Source: Amphibalanus amphitrite
Lineage: Eukaryota > Arthropoda > Thecostraca > Balanomorpha > Balanidae
DNA: 64,000 nt
Assembly: GCF_019059575.1 (NCBI RefSeq)
Contig: NW_024881538.1
Location: forward strand, 248,001-312,000
Direction: 5' to 3'
A program made the position numbers and the translations under genes. The number at the start of each line of letters is the position of its first letter. The stretch's first letter is position 1. Shown one piece after another: positions 1 to 10,401 of the stretch. The notes beneath the pieces are model-generated. The model searched no databases. It had not been told where the DNA came from and saw only the letters and a program-made list of their open reading frames with translations.

Positions 1-240
1 CGGACACCTGCATAAAATCACGTGAGTGCTGGCACCGCTACCAAGCCCATGAGAGAGAACGTTATCACTGGCAGTTGAGCACCTATGTCGAGTCTCTTAT
101 ATGATGCATCTGCTTTTAAGTAATAATCGACCTAACGCGGTCATCACGATCCATAGTCCTGTTCTTACATATGAAATGACGCCCTAAAGTATGTTTGACG
201 TTGCTCGTCATGCATTTTCCCTGTCGCCTGACGCTGTCCA

Positions 241-424
241 GTGGCTGCAGATATTTCCACTGCTTTATGACGCTCTGTGCCGCGGATATTTCCACTGTTG
301 TATGACGCTCACTATGCACCTTTATGTTGCGGATACTTCCACTGTTGTATGACGCTGTTGTATGACCGTGTGCCGCAGTTATTTCCACTGTTGTATGACG
401 CCCGCCTACCCCCCTGTGCCGCAG
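241..424 (+). repeat. Tandem copies of the SPPL3 exon acceptor junction
   Basis: The real acceptor reads TGTGCCGCAG then GTATTTCCACTGTT at 415-438. Four related copies lie just upstream, with boundaries at about 250, 285, 332 and 378, spaced 35, 47, 46 and 46 bases. Each carries a version of ATATTTCCACTG followed by TTGTATGACGC. The copies at 250 and 378 keep CAG at the boundary; those at 285 and 332 have CGG and should be dead. The array therefore contains the first bases of the coding exon, not only intron sequence. That is direct reading; the duplication mechanism is inferred. Confidence 0.85.
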
Positions 425-569
425 GTATTTCCACTGTTCGCTGATTGGCTACTTCCTGGGCCTGGTGACGGCCACCGTGTCGTCGGAGGTGTTCCGGGCC
501 GCTCAGCCGGCCCTGCTGTACCTGGTGCCGTTCACGCTGCTGCCCCTCCTCACCATGGCCTACCTCAAG
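425..569 (+). CDS. SPPL3: SPPL3 (signal peptide peptidase-like 3), penultimate exon, partial gene
   Basis: SPPL3 is a GxGD-type intramembrane aspartyl protease of the Golgi that cleaves type II membrane proteins such as glycosyltransferases (family knowledge). This exon encodes [20 protein letters not shown] and then a stretch containing [10 protein letters not shown], the conserved PAL motif of the C-terminal catalytic half, and ends ...[11 protein letters not shown]. The first base (425) completes a codon begun in an upstream exon outside the window; the frame is open from 426 to 569. The acceptor is CAG at 422-424 and the donor is AAG/GTACGA at 569/570. The YD and GxGD catalytic motifs must lie in exons to the left of the window. 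Both borders of this exon are the founding unit of tandem arrays in the flanking introns. Confidence 0.93.
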
Positions 570-1470
570 GTACGAAACTTTCCCCACTCCCATCCAACCC
601 CTGACCCTCCTCACCATGGCCTACCTCAAGGTAAGGGACTGTCCCCGTCCGTTCCTCTACCCCTGTCCCTGAAGCTCCTTAGCATGGCCTACCTCAAGGT
701 AAGGAACTGTCCCCGTCCCTTCTCCGCTGCCCCTTCTCACCATGGCCTACCTCAAGGTACGACATGGCCCCCTTCCTCTCCACTCCCTGCCACTACTTAC
801 CATGGCATATCTCAAGGTACGATATTCTCCCCGCTCCCATCCAACCCCTGCCCCTCCTCACCATGGCCTTCCTCAAGGTACGATATTCTCCCCGCTCCCA
901 TCCAACCCCTGCCCCTCCTCACCATGGCCTATCTCAAGGTACGGCATTTTCCCCACTCCCATCCAACCCCTGCCCCTCCTCACCATGGTCTACCTCAAGG
1001 TACGAAAATTTCCCCCACTCCCATCCAACCCCTGCCCCTCCTCACCATGGCCTATCTCAAGGTACGAAACTTCCTCCACTCCCATCCAACCCCTACTCCC
1101 TTATCATGGCCTACTTCAAAGTAAGAGACTGTCCCCGTTCCTCCTCACCATGGCCTACCTCAAGGTAAGGGGCCTGTCCCTTTTCTGCACCGCTCCTCAT
1201 CATGACCTTCCTCAAGGTACGACGATAGTTTCCGCGCTCTCCTCCAACCCCGTTCCTTCTCCCCATGGCCTGTATCTCAAGCTAGGGACGTGTCCCTTCC
1301 CTGGGCCCTCCTCACCATGACCTACCTCAGGGTAAGGGATGACGGAAGTGTCATCGTCTTTGCTCTGTACCGTCTCTCGGCGTACCTAATTGTTATATTT
1401 CTCCCTCTCCCTTCACTTAACCCTTGAGCTCGTCACCATGGCCTACCTTAAGGTTGGGAACGTTTTTCTG
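570..1470 (+). repeat. Array of 14 extra SPPL3 donor-junction copies inside the intron
   Basis: The end of the preceding exon (CCTCACCATGGCCTACCTCAAG) followed by GTACGA or GTAAGG is repeated about every 60 bases. Exon-like ends fall at 630, 698, 756, 816, 877, 938, 999, 1061, 1120, 1164, 1216, 1281, 1331 and 1452. Between them lies a shared filler rich in CCCACTCCCATCCAACCCCTG. All keep GT after the boundary except the copy at 1281, which has CT. Copies at 698, 938 and 1061 are in the same reading frame as the real exon, and that frame stays open to about 1121. The central copies are most alike and the last ones most diverged. Confidence 0.93.
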
Positions 1471-1628
1471 TAACGCCTGCAGATCATGGGCCATCGGACA
1501 TCGGCCATCGGCCACTGGTCACTGGTCATTGTTCGTGATCCGGTCCATCTCCTGTCCATATAGTGTGACCGTTGACCGCTGACCGTCGCCTGACCACACC
1601 TGACCGCCCCTCCCCGTCTGTCCCACAG

Positions 1629-1697
1629 GGCGACCTGCGCAGAATGTGGAGCGAGCCGTTCATGGCCTACAGCACACCGAAACAGCTGGACGTGTGA
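1629..1697 (+). CDS. SPPL3: SPPL3, terminal coding exon
   Basis: After a CCCACAG acceptor (CAG at 1626-1628) the exon reads GDLRRMWSEPFMAYSTPKQL then DV and a TGA stop at 1695-1697. GDLRRMWSEPF directly following MAYLK is the conserved cytosolic end of SPPL3; the last dozen residues vary among species. The phase fits exactly: the previous exon ends on a complete AAG codon and this one begins with GGC. It is the end of the gene, with the 3' untranslated region following on the + strand toward the paxillin gene, which is transcribed in the opposite direction. Confidence 0.93.
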   Translation, partial: GDLRRMWSEPFMAYSTPKQLDV

Positions 1698-2502
1698 TAC
1701 TGCCACCTGTCGGTCACAATCTGAACCTGAAGTCCTCCAGCGCGGCGCTGCCGGCGCCCCGCCCAAGGCCCGTTCCGTCTAGTCTGTGCGGGCGGCTGAC
1801 CCGATCTCGCCGCCGTGGCTCGCGCCGGCGCGCCGTTTTACAGACTCTGGCGCGCCGTTTTACGCCCGCGGCGTCCCGCTCATCGTATCTGTGTTGTAAT
1901 GGCCGCGCTCGACCCCTGCGTCGACCGGCACTCGGCGGCGAACAAGCCTAGTCTTTCTCCGTAGTGCTGACTGTTCCCTTCGGCCGCGCGCGCTCCGGCG
2001 ATACCTGGCGCGCGGCGGACGGCCGCCCCGCCGCCGGCGGCCGCCGAGGGGCGCATTTCAGAGTGTGTGTGTATGTGACTGACTGTGCGCGCCGCGGTGA
2101 CTCCGAGATTGGTTTTATAGTGTGTCATGCCGGCACGCGTTCTGAGCTACTGTGTGCGTGTGCGAATTGTGTTACTACATCTGCATCGTGTGGGACCGGG
2201 TGCTGGAACTGAGAGCGACAGATCTGCAGTCTAACCAGGTTTTGTAATCAGTACATGTTGTTTTTAACTATTGTGTTTTGGTGGCTTGGAACGAGTGTCT
2301 GAGGATAAGCGAGTGATGACCGGACAAAGGATTGTCATCGGTGCCCCGTAGTGAAACGATTTCTGCAGAAGACTGAGTTTTCACTGAATTAAGCCGTTTC
2401 ACTGACTTAACTCGCCCATTCCGTGCTCCTTCGCACTCGTTTGCACCTCCAACACATCGCCTACATTTCTTGACGGGGTTGGCGTGGCAGGGACAACACC
2501 GT
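1698..2502 (+). other. SPPL3 3' untranslated / downstream region
   Basis: This stretch is GC-rich up to about 2110 and then more mixed. No AATAAA or ATTAAA was found before the piggyBac-like element at 2507; a GT-rich stretch occurs near 2250-2285. No convincing coding exon is seen. The real end of the SPPL3 transcript cannot be placed from sequence. Confidence 0.5.
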
Positions 2503-2506
2503 TTAA

Positions 2507-3397
2507 CCCTCGCATGTGTGCGGCGTTTGCCAGCTTCTAATGTGTAGGGGGGGGGGGGGTCGGTTGGACCCCCCCCCCCTTGCCGTTTGGCCCCTGATCG
2601 AGCTAGAGCTTCGCGGAAAAAACGAGCGTGTTGCCCGTGACGAGAGGAAGCCGATGATACCCAATTTTAAGGTCCTAGGTCATTGGTTGACCTTCCAGGT
2701 CAGGTCAATGACCCAAAGTCGGGAAAATCGGGACCTGTTAGAAAGTCGTAAAGTGTGGCTGCTAAGGGGTTTTTCGGGGTGCTGATCACGAATATCGTGT
2801 TAGTTTTGATCACAGATGATGTCTTGAAGCATTTAGACCAGGTCGGGTCAGGTCAGGTCAGGTCAACCAGTAGGCGTCGTGACGGGTATTCGTAGTACGT
2901 GTCAACCGCCTCTGACAGCTTCGTAACATGTTACGAAGTCACCAAAACTACTTCGTAAATGTTCAAATGGTTGCTAAATTCGAATTCAGCTCCAAAAACT
3001 AGCCTAGAAACATGTAAAACTCGAAAAAGTGACCCGAGGTCACCCGAGGTCACTAAAGGTCAATGACCTGACCTGACCTTCAGATGACCTTGACACAGAC
3101 GGGAGTAACATCAAATCACATGTTTGAACGTTTGAAACCACGAAAAGCTTGCAAACACGTGGCTAGTGCGAGCCGACATACGCGAAATCGCGATTCCGGC
3201 CAAACATGGTCTCGGAAAAGAGGTCACAGGTCAAAGGTCATTTGGGTCAGGGTCATGAAATTTTCAGGGTAGGTGTCAAATTGATCAATGCGAGGGTACT
3301 GAAAGTTTCGTCGCGATCGGCCGCTTTTTACGCGAGTTATTCGCGAAAAACCATGGGGGGGGGTCCATCCGACCCCCCCCCCCTACACATGCGAGGG
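2507..3397. mobile_element. piggyBac-like non-autonomous element, copy 1 (891 bp)
   Basis: It is flanked by TTAA on both sides (2503-2506 and 3398-3401). The ends are inverted: CCCTCGCATGTGT at the left and its complement at the right. TTAA target duplication with CCCT-starting ends is the piggyBac pattern. Just inside each end is a run of G, a short spacer and a run of C able to fold back. No transposase is seen. The interior holds many GGTCA half sites, including CAGGTCAAAGGTCA near 3228-3241. It is the most diverged of the three copies in the window. Confidence 0.8.
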
Positions 3398-3472
3398 TTA
3401 ACTTTCACCGCAGGAGATCCGAGCAAGCACCGGGCTTTGGGATGAGGATGGGGTTATGATTGGAGGACCGCT

Positions 3473-3930
3473 TTTGTTTGTTTGTTTGTTTTGTTGGGTT
3501 AGGCTCTTTCGGTCCAGTAAGACCATTTCAGAGCCGGGAGGATGATAGGATATAGGGGGAGACATTGGTCTGGGCAGGCACCCTAGTGAGTCGCCGGGGC
3601 TGAGCCCGTCCGAAGACAGGCCACCCAGCCCCAAGGCACTCACTGCACCCGGCCCTCGGGAGCAGCGGTGCCGCTCCAAGGGAGCAGCCCGCATGAGATA
3701 AAGTTGCCTGCCCAGCCCGGAAGGGGGTTGTGGCGTGGAGGAGAAGGACTTCAGTATCCTGAGGATAGAAGCACGGACAGGTGTGGAGGACCGCGTTGGA
3801 GACCGCATATGTTGAAGGACTGGTCACACCAGCGATCCCAATAGGTGAAGGACTTAACACAAACGCGACAGAGCGGCGAAGATCCCGGACGGTGTTGCCC
3901 CCATCCCCCACCCCAACCCAATGGCGCCGC
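3473..3930 (-). mobile_element. 3' fragment of a non-LTR retroelement
   Basis: Read on the - strand this ends GGACCGAAAGAGCCTAACCC followed by AACA and (CAAA)n, like the tail of a LINE or a LINE-derived SINE. The same terminal motif occurs in a 53-bp insertion at 48990-49042 that has a target duplication, which supports a retroposed 3' end. The upstream part is GC-rich with no long conserved reading frame. The 5' border is not visible. Confidence 0.5.
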
Positions 3931-4822
3931 CCATCGGCGGATTTAGGGAACTACCCATCGTGACTGTGGCCTTGACTATCCGACTCAACGACTTGATGCC
4001 ACCAACCACGATACCAGGTAGTCAGAACGACAAACACATGTTCAAGCTTCGTAAATATTAGCATCAGTTCCATAAAATACACAAAAAGACGCAATGATCC
4101 GATCTGCATAACATGGACAACGAAACGACTCCTTCGCCGGTCTCCTCAAACGCTGTCCTTAGTCAGCTCTCCAGTAACAGTTGGCCTCGCATCGCACTCA
4201 AGTCACTGATAATTCCACGTCACACCTCGTTAGCTCACGTCACTGGGGTGGGTCCCCTCGACACGTCACACACTTCGGCACCAGTCGGGTCTTTTCATGT
4301 TCGAAGCTCTTCCACGCGACACGCCGAAAAACAGACGAAAACACACCACGGATAGAACTGCAGCGCCGATCCCCCACCCCTCCCGTTGCACTAGGTAAGC
4401 ATTAAAACTGTCCACTCTGGTCTCAAGCCGCGGGCATCCGCAAATAGCCGAAGAGCACCGAGACATAGCGCCTTTCACAGACAACACGGCGACAACAGAC
4501 ACTAAAACTGCCGTTCTACAAGCTCTGAAAACTCGTTACCCGAGTTGGCCTCAGGTACCCCCCCCCCCCCTCCACAGACAGCACGGGGCTGCGTATAAAT
4601 ACAGCGGTCATCATGATCGTCCGAGCGACTATAGCGCTCAAAGAAACGTACAAAATCTCCACTTGGCCTCTCACATTACAGCATTTCGGCCCGCCTTTCG
4701 ATGTCCTAACGCGTCATAGGGCGGTGGCGCCGGGCTGAAGCCAACACTGAATTCATTTCACCAGTCACTGATCATAAGATCACTCAGCACCAGTCACTGA
4801 TCACCAGCGTCACCAAACCGCT
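3931..4822. other. Paxillin 3' untranslated region and intergenic space
   Basis: This is the region between the two converging genes. It contains a poly-C run at about 4559-4570 and no convincing exon. No clear AATAAA (TTTATT on the + strand) was found downstream of the paxillin stop, so the main poly(A) site is not located. Confidence 0.4.
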
Positions 4823-4968
4823 TCAGCCGAACAGCTTGTCGAAACACTGGTGGCAGTAGGGCTTCTCGGCCTGCTCCTTGAACGTGCCCTTGTTGAGCTG
4901 TTTCAGGCAGAACGAGCACACAAAGTGCTCCGGGTGGAACTTGCGGAACATTGCCGTGATGCACCGAC
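4823..4968 (-). CDS. PXN: Paxillin terminal exon: second half of LIM4
   Basis: Paxillin is a focal-adhesion scaffold whose LIM domains bind zinc and direct it to integrin adhesions. This exon encodes [20 protein letters not shown], then [18 protein letters not shown] and HQCFDKLFG, ending at TGA 4825-4823. It supplies the H-x2-C, C-x2-C and final C-x2-C zinc ligands of LIM4, and matches the normal paxillin C-terminus. The acceptor AG is at 4970-4969. The first two bases (GT) complete a Gly codon begun by the exon ending at 7416, so the phase is exact. Confidence 0.95.
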
Positions 4969-7215
4969 CTGGAGACGGAGGTCATAGGTCAGATTAATGG
5001 TGGATGGAGAGAAGAACTCGGCGAAGTTCTATGTACCTAGAGTGCCGACAACAGTCAAAGCATCGGACACTAGGCGTAGGAAAAATATCATGCACAGTAC
5101 TACAGTCATGTGACTTTCAAAAGATAATCAAATTACTAAATACATCTGTCACAAGACAGAAATACTGTCAAAGCCCGAAAGACACTCATAAACTGAAAAG
5201 CAGACACCACACACACTGCCAGACATCCACGACAAACAAACAAACACACCAGCATCCGATGCCATTTTTCACAAGTCCGCTGGATCCAGACGAGAAATGC
5301 GGGATATTTTTATTTCGCGTTACTACGAAGGCCATCAATCAGAAGCGAGCACGCGGTGTCATCAGAATCATTGGCTGCCGGCGCGATTATAAATAGGCGG
5401 TGATTAATGTAGAACGCCCTGAGTCAGCGCTGGTGCCACCTGCCACCAATGCTAGACCGATATTGGGACAGAACCGTGTCACTGGTTTCCGATATCGGGA
5501 GGATAGCTCGATATTTGAGATATTCACGACAGACTCGTCTCACTGTTAGCTCAACATCGTGACAGAGCGGTGGCATTGCCAGATCTGCACGACAAATCCA
5601 TGCCACTGCAATATCGAAATCAGGACCAATCGGTCACTGCTGAATTGACACCATGACACGGACCCGTGTTAAAGCTAACTCGATCAACAGTGGAACAAAA
5701 CCGTGTCCGGTGTCACTGCTAGCGTCCATCGACTACGGGCCGGTGTCACTGGGAGTTGGCACAGACTGATGCCACAGCTACAACTACCGTAGGACAGACG
5801 CCGGCGCCCGTGACTAGTGGTCTTGTTGGCTAGGGTCATCACATCACACAGTCCGGTAAGGGTAAGGTGAGAGGATAACGGGCTAACGATTTAGGTTGAA
5901 GGTGACCAACAATTGAGCTCAGATATGAACATGAATGGATGTGGTGCCAATAATAGAAGGCAACGATGAGTAATACTGATCCAGCCTTCGCAATAAACGC
6001 CTCATTGAATCTCAAGCTCGACTTTTATACGCATTCCTTTTCTATCTAACGTCGACGTTTACTTATATCCAGCTCCATAAACCCGAGTTTAGTACGCTCT
6101 GGACCAGATCACCGTCATAACTCAGCGACCGGGGACGGAGCTTAGCTGACCAGCGACCAGTCCGTAGCTGGCACCCGCCACCGGACATACAACTCAGCAC
6201 CTGGGTGGCGCGCCCTCCAGCTGTCTCTAACACCGGAGCGAACTGGTGCATAGTGGAGAACTGGTGCAAACGTCTGACCCAGACCGACATTCGGCACAAC
6301 TCTGAGTCACCAGACTGAGATATGAGCACCGACTCAGCTCGACTACACAATGATGTCGATCTGGGGTGTACGCCAAATCAAACAGTACACCCACGTGCGG
6401 CCCGCAGTGCCGGCCTCGCTTCTCAGCGGAACCGGAGAGTGGAGCACTGTGACGCGTGAGCTCTCACTGCACTGACAAGTACCCGCCATTGCGGCAGACG
6501 TTTCCCCTGCTAATCCAGGCTGACGGTAAGTCGTCTCTGCGCTCCTGAGCACACATTCCGGCGGCCAAAATCAGCTCACCGTGATCACAGGCGGTACTAT
6601 TCACACAGAATCGGGGCTGACGCCGTGCTTTGATGACCTTCTGGACAGCACCACGGCGGGCAGCCCGGCCCTTAAACACCCTCTCCCCTCCCCGAAAATA
6701 GACCATTGGAGACCGCCAGCTTCAGCCTCCGGTCCCCACCTCAACCTACCAAACCCAAACGAAACACTCAAACTCAAACATAAGAACAGGAGTCAACTTC
6801 CTAGCATCCATTGACTCCACTGACTCGGTTGAGTCGTCTAAAGGACAGGAACAGCCAGCAGCGAGTCAGAGTGAGACACTCCGATGCCAGAGTGAGACAC
6901 TCCGCCGCCAGAGGGCGTGAAACAGAGGCAGCGGGGACGGTGGCGAAGCGAGGAGCCGCCTGGCAAGGACTGCGACAGGCGACAGCTCAGGAGCCAATTA
7001 ACGGGATACGTTGTGTTTGGGATGCAAAGCAGATATAATTAGAGCTGTGTGGAGAATGGTATATCGGGAGGGGATGGCGAGTTGAGAGACGAAATACAGA
7101 GCAAACAGACAGGTGCTGCAGGCGCTGGAGACAAAACAAGTTTTTTTTTTGCTTTAATTATGCACGAAATTGGAGACCGGATCGGACCATACGGCGGTGG
7201 CTTTGGCCAATCGGC
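4969..7215 (-). other. Paxillin intron
   Basis: About 2.4 kb of intron separates the last two exons. A TATAAATA motif occurs near 5390 on the + strand, with nothing to show that it is used. No exon, mobile element or long repeat is recognised; a T run lies at 7140-7150. Confidence 0.4.
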
Positions 7216-7415
7216 GTCCATCTAACTGATAGGCTGAATGGTGACCACCGGCTGCTCTGATTGGCTGATCGGCGACCAGCGGCGGCTCTGATTGGCTTAT
7301 CAGCGACCAGCGGGGACTCTGATTGGCTGATCAGCGATCAGCGACCAGCGGCGGCTCTGATTGCCCGATCAGCGACCAGCAGCGGTCCTGATTGGCCGTT
7401 AGCCCAGCGACTGAC
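7216..7415. repeat. Minisatellite abutting a paxillin splice donor
   Basis: About six copies of a 30-38 base unit, CTGATTGGCTGATCAGCGAC plus CAGCGG on the + strand, run from about 7227 to the exon border. On the - strand the first unit is the real junction: CCAATCACAG then GTCAGTCGCTG, of which CCAATCACAG is coding. The later units read CCAATCAGAG then CCGCCGCTGGTCGCTG, so the donor GT is lost. The array thus begins in the exon and extends into the intron. Confidence 0.75.
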
Positions 7416-7536
7416 CTGTGATTGGTTTGTTGCATCCGGCGCAGAGGGATCCCCGCTTGGCGTGGTAGTGCGTTTCGCAGTACGGCTGGCCCTCGTAGTC
7501 GAAGAACGAGCCGCCCTGAAATGACTGCTGGCAGTC
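7416..7536 (-). CDS. PXN: Paxillin exon: second half of LIM3 and start of LIM4
   Basis: This exon encodes [20 protein letters not shown], then [20 protein letters not shown]. It completes LIM3 (the C and final C/H ligands) and opens LIM4 with CAGC. Similar residues occupy the same place in vertebrate paxillin. The acceptor is TTACAG (AG at 7538-7537). The exon ends with one base (G, 7416) before GTCAGT, and that base plus GT at the next exon makes Gly. It is mutually exclusive with the alternative last exon at 10621-10740, which also follows FVCK. Confidence 0.94.
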
Positions 7537-8417
7537 CTGTAAGTGGATAGGTCAAAGGTCAATGACAGGGCAGTCAGGTCACTGTCAGTGGCGGGTCAGT
7601 CAGGGTGAGTCAGATCATGGTCAGTGTCGGTCCAGGTTATGGTCAGAGACATCTCACGCCCAGGGTTAAACAATGGTTCATCAAACAACATAGATATTGG
7701 TCCAAAGGTGGTTTATGGTCCAAAATATCAGACCGATGCAAAAAGATCGCCCGATTCATGATTCGAAAGCGTCAATACAATTCACTCAGGCGTCATTACT
7801 CTTACATGTGACCACTGACAGTTGCAAGAAGACATCACAGAGCGGGCAACTAACGACAGCTCGCTAACCAACACAATCATAGTCATGACGCCCAGGACAT
7901 CACAAATGCGCACTTTGAGAGCCCAGTGGGGCAGTTTTCACTCCCAGTCATTGACCCACAAATCACAAAACCCCAACCCCAACAGGTGAATAAACAGTTC
8001 CAGTGAAGTCCTCAGAACCTCAGGTTCTTTCCAGAAGATGCCCCGCCGCTGCGTAGCGCTGGTCTGACATCACCTTCCCCTACACCCAGGGAGGAAGGGG
8101 GGAGGGAATCGGCGGCTGGCACGGCGGTCGTGTTGTGATTTGCCACGGGGACAACATGGGGCAGACGCCAGCGTCGATGGCCCAACGACCTCGTCGAAAG
8201 TCACCGCCCAATTCCCGTCACCTTCTCAGAACGGCGACCGAAAATATACGCCGCGGGGTAGAGGGAGGTGGGGTGGGGGTGATTATTTGTTGGATGGGGA
8301 CGGGTGGAGGGTAGAGGTGGGCTTCGGGGGGGGGGGGGCGAATTAACGGCACAGGTGTCCGCTTTACCCAGCAGGTTCCCCGGTCTAGGGTGGCCACGGT
8401 TATGGGTCCACGTCAAA
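7537..8417 (-). other. Paxillin intron
   Basis: AGGTCAAAGGTCA occurs at about 7549-7561, next to further GGTCA/GTCAG motifs. G runs lie near 8325-8340. No coding exon is recognised. Confidence 0.4.
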
Positions 8418-8618
8418 ACAGCTAGTGACTATTGAGCTAGTGACTTTTGAGCTAGTACAAAAGAGCTAGTGCTTCAAAACAGCTAGTGACAACACAGCTA
8501 GCGCCAAAATAGCTAGTAATGCAAAATAGCTAGTGCATTAAATCAGCTAGTGACTAAACAGCTAGCGTCAATATAGCTAGTAGAGCAAAATAGCTAGTGC
8601 TTCATTATAGCTAGTCAT
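8418..8618. repeat. AGCTAGT array with higher-order structure
   Basis: Thirteen AGCTAGT or AGCTAGC cores occur every 14-17 bases. They fall into three groups of four with the same order of variants: core followed by GTGAC, then GTGAC or CGCC/CGTC, then TA(n)CAAAA, then GTGC. Group lengths are about 61, 64 and 64 bases, plus a thirteenth core. This is a short higher-order tandem repeat inside a paxillin intron. Confidence 0.85.
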
Positions 8619-8633
8619 AAGAGTAGGAACCAT

Positions 8634-8712
8634 GGGTGCAGTGGGTGCAGTTGCACCCACAATAATTCTCCAGTGGGTGCAGACAATGTATTCTGCACCC
8701 ACAATAATCTGG
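8634..8712. repeat. GTGGGTGCAG / CTGCACCCAC inverted motif cluster
   Basis: GTGGGTGCAG and its complement occur alternately four times in 75 bases, including GTGGGTGCAGTTGCACCCAC. This could be one end of a DNA transposon, but no partner end or target duplication was found. Confidence 0.45.
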
Positions 8713-9399
8713 AACAAAAACCCCTTTTCTCATCAACACTACTTCCCATGCAACACAACATATTCAGGATATTTTGCCCACCACTATTAACCAGGACAGG
8801 TGGACCCAGTACAGCTTTAACCGTGATGGACTAGACAGCAAGAATGTAGCCACTAAGGGATGACGCACTAACTTCTACTGCATAGTCCGGCTGATGGTGA
8901 ATTAGCCGGGTATGTGGACAGGGCTGACGGGCAGGTGACTGTTTTGGACGTCCGGAATGTGGCTACGTTTGTCCGGTTTTATAAATCCTTAGTTTTTGGG
9001 AGCGGTTCCAAAGAAAATATTTTCTATTAAAAATGACAAAACAAAACATCTTGCTCGCTGATTGGGTAGAGCATCAGTGTAGTGTTGTGTAATGTGTAGT
9101 TGTGTTGTGTAAAAGAAGAGACAAAACTAACCATAGCTTGGTGTCACACCGGCATCGGTTATATACCTTGTTTTTTTTTTAATTTTATTGTAGTGATAGG
9201 TTCATGTCTGAATTAGTTAATTCAGTAGTATATTTTTAACGGTTGATGAAAAAATGAGTTCTTTTTTGCCCTCTAAGTTGATTTCTAGGGAAGCATTTTC
9301 AATCGACAATTGAATGATCAACTCCCAACGCGCATGCCATCTACAACGTCACCTCTCTGAGTTGGACCACATCTCTCTCAAGCGCCGTGTGAAAAAGTA

Positions 9400-10330
9400 G
9401 CGGACATCTCCCCAGGGTGCGTGTGTTTGTGTGGGAGTCCCTTCCCCCGAGCCCACTCCCAGGGCGGGGGCGGGGGGCGGGGGCGGGGGCGGCCTTGGCG
9501 GCCGATCGCCACTAGTCCGGTGGGCGGCGGCGGCGGCGGCGGAGCGGGACAGGGTCTGGCCAGACGCCAGACAGGTGTCCCCGCGTCTGTTTGTACTGAA
9601 CAGCCGGCGCAGCGGCGGCGCCTCTGGCCGGCCAGCTTCCAGCACGGAGCGGCGCCGAACGCTCCGCCGGGGGGTAGAGGCCAGTCTCGGACACGGCAGG
9701 GCCAGTTGGGGTAGCTAAAGTGAAACGCCGCAGAGGTGTGCGCGACTAACAACCAGGCCGAATGACGAGGGGCGTCAGTGGAAATATGAGAAGACACACT
9801 CCTTCCGGCGGCGAAGCTCAAGAAACTCCCTACTCGCGACACTCCAACGCCTAACGCCCGTCGCTGATATCCGCCCGAGCAGTACCGGTCCGAAAATATC
9901 AGTGAGGACCCGTCCGGCGGCCGCCAATCTCAACAGGACAGGCGGCTGCCACCGCACGGCCAATAACAACACAGGACATCAGGCCGTTATAGTCTTCAGC
10001 GCCGCCGCCGCCGCCAGGGTCTCACTCCGACACCTAACTATGGTCGGTCAAAAGCTCAGACAGAGGCGAGGGTAGGACCGGACGGGTGGCTCCAGCCCCG
10101 CCCCTGCCACGAATGTGCCGTGGTATCGAACTGAGGGGCGCGCTACGTCGACACCCACCCCACCCGACCCCAGCCCGTGCTGGCACCGCCCCACACGACC
10201 TCTGGATGACGACGCGACACGCTCTTTGGCAGCTACTAGAAAAAGCCGCCGACTCCGCCCCTGCTTCGCCCGAACGGCGGTGGCAGCGGCGGAGGCGGGG
10301 CGGGGCGGGGCGGGGCGGGGCGGCGGATTC
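9400..10330. other. CpG-rich intronic block with GC repeats
   Basis: The block is unusually GC- and CpG-rich, with GGGCGG runs at 9462-9490, a GGC triplet run at 9522-9541, a GCC run at about 10001-10015 and five GGGGC units at about 10298-10322. Long open frames here on both strands come from base composition. It may be a CpG island, but no TATA or first exon could be supported. Confidence 0.45.
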
Positions 10331-10395
10331 AAACGCCGCCCCGCCGCACCAGACCGATGGCTGTTTTTGTTTGTTGTTTTGTTTTGTTTTCACGT

Positions 10396-10401
10396 TTTAT
10401 T
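10396..10401 (-). terminator. Poly(A) signal AATAAA for the short paxillin isoform
   Basis: AATAAA on the - strand lies about 220 bases downstream of the TAG stop of the alternative last exon and is followed by a T/G-rich stretch when read as RNA. It gives this exon its own 3' end. Confidence 0.7.

Noticed and set aside
465..1320. Proline-rich frames over the SPPL3 intron as a separate gene
   Set aside because: They arise from the donor-junction array; the real exon ends at 569 and resumes at 1629.
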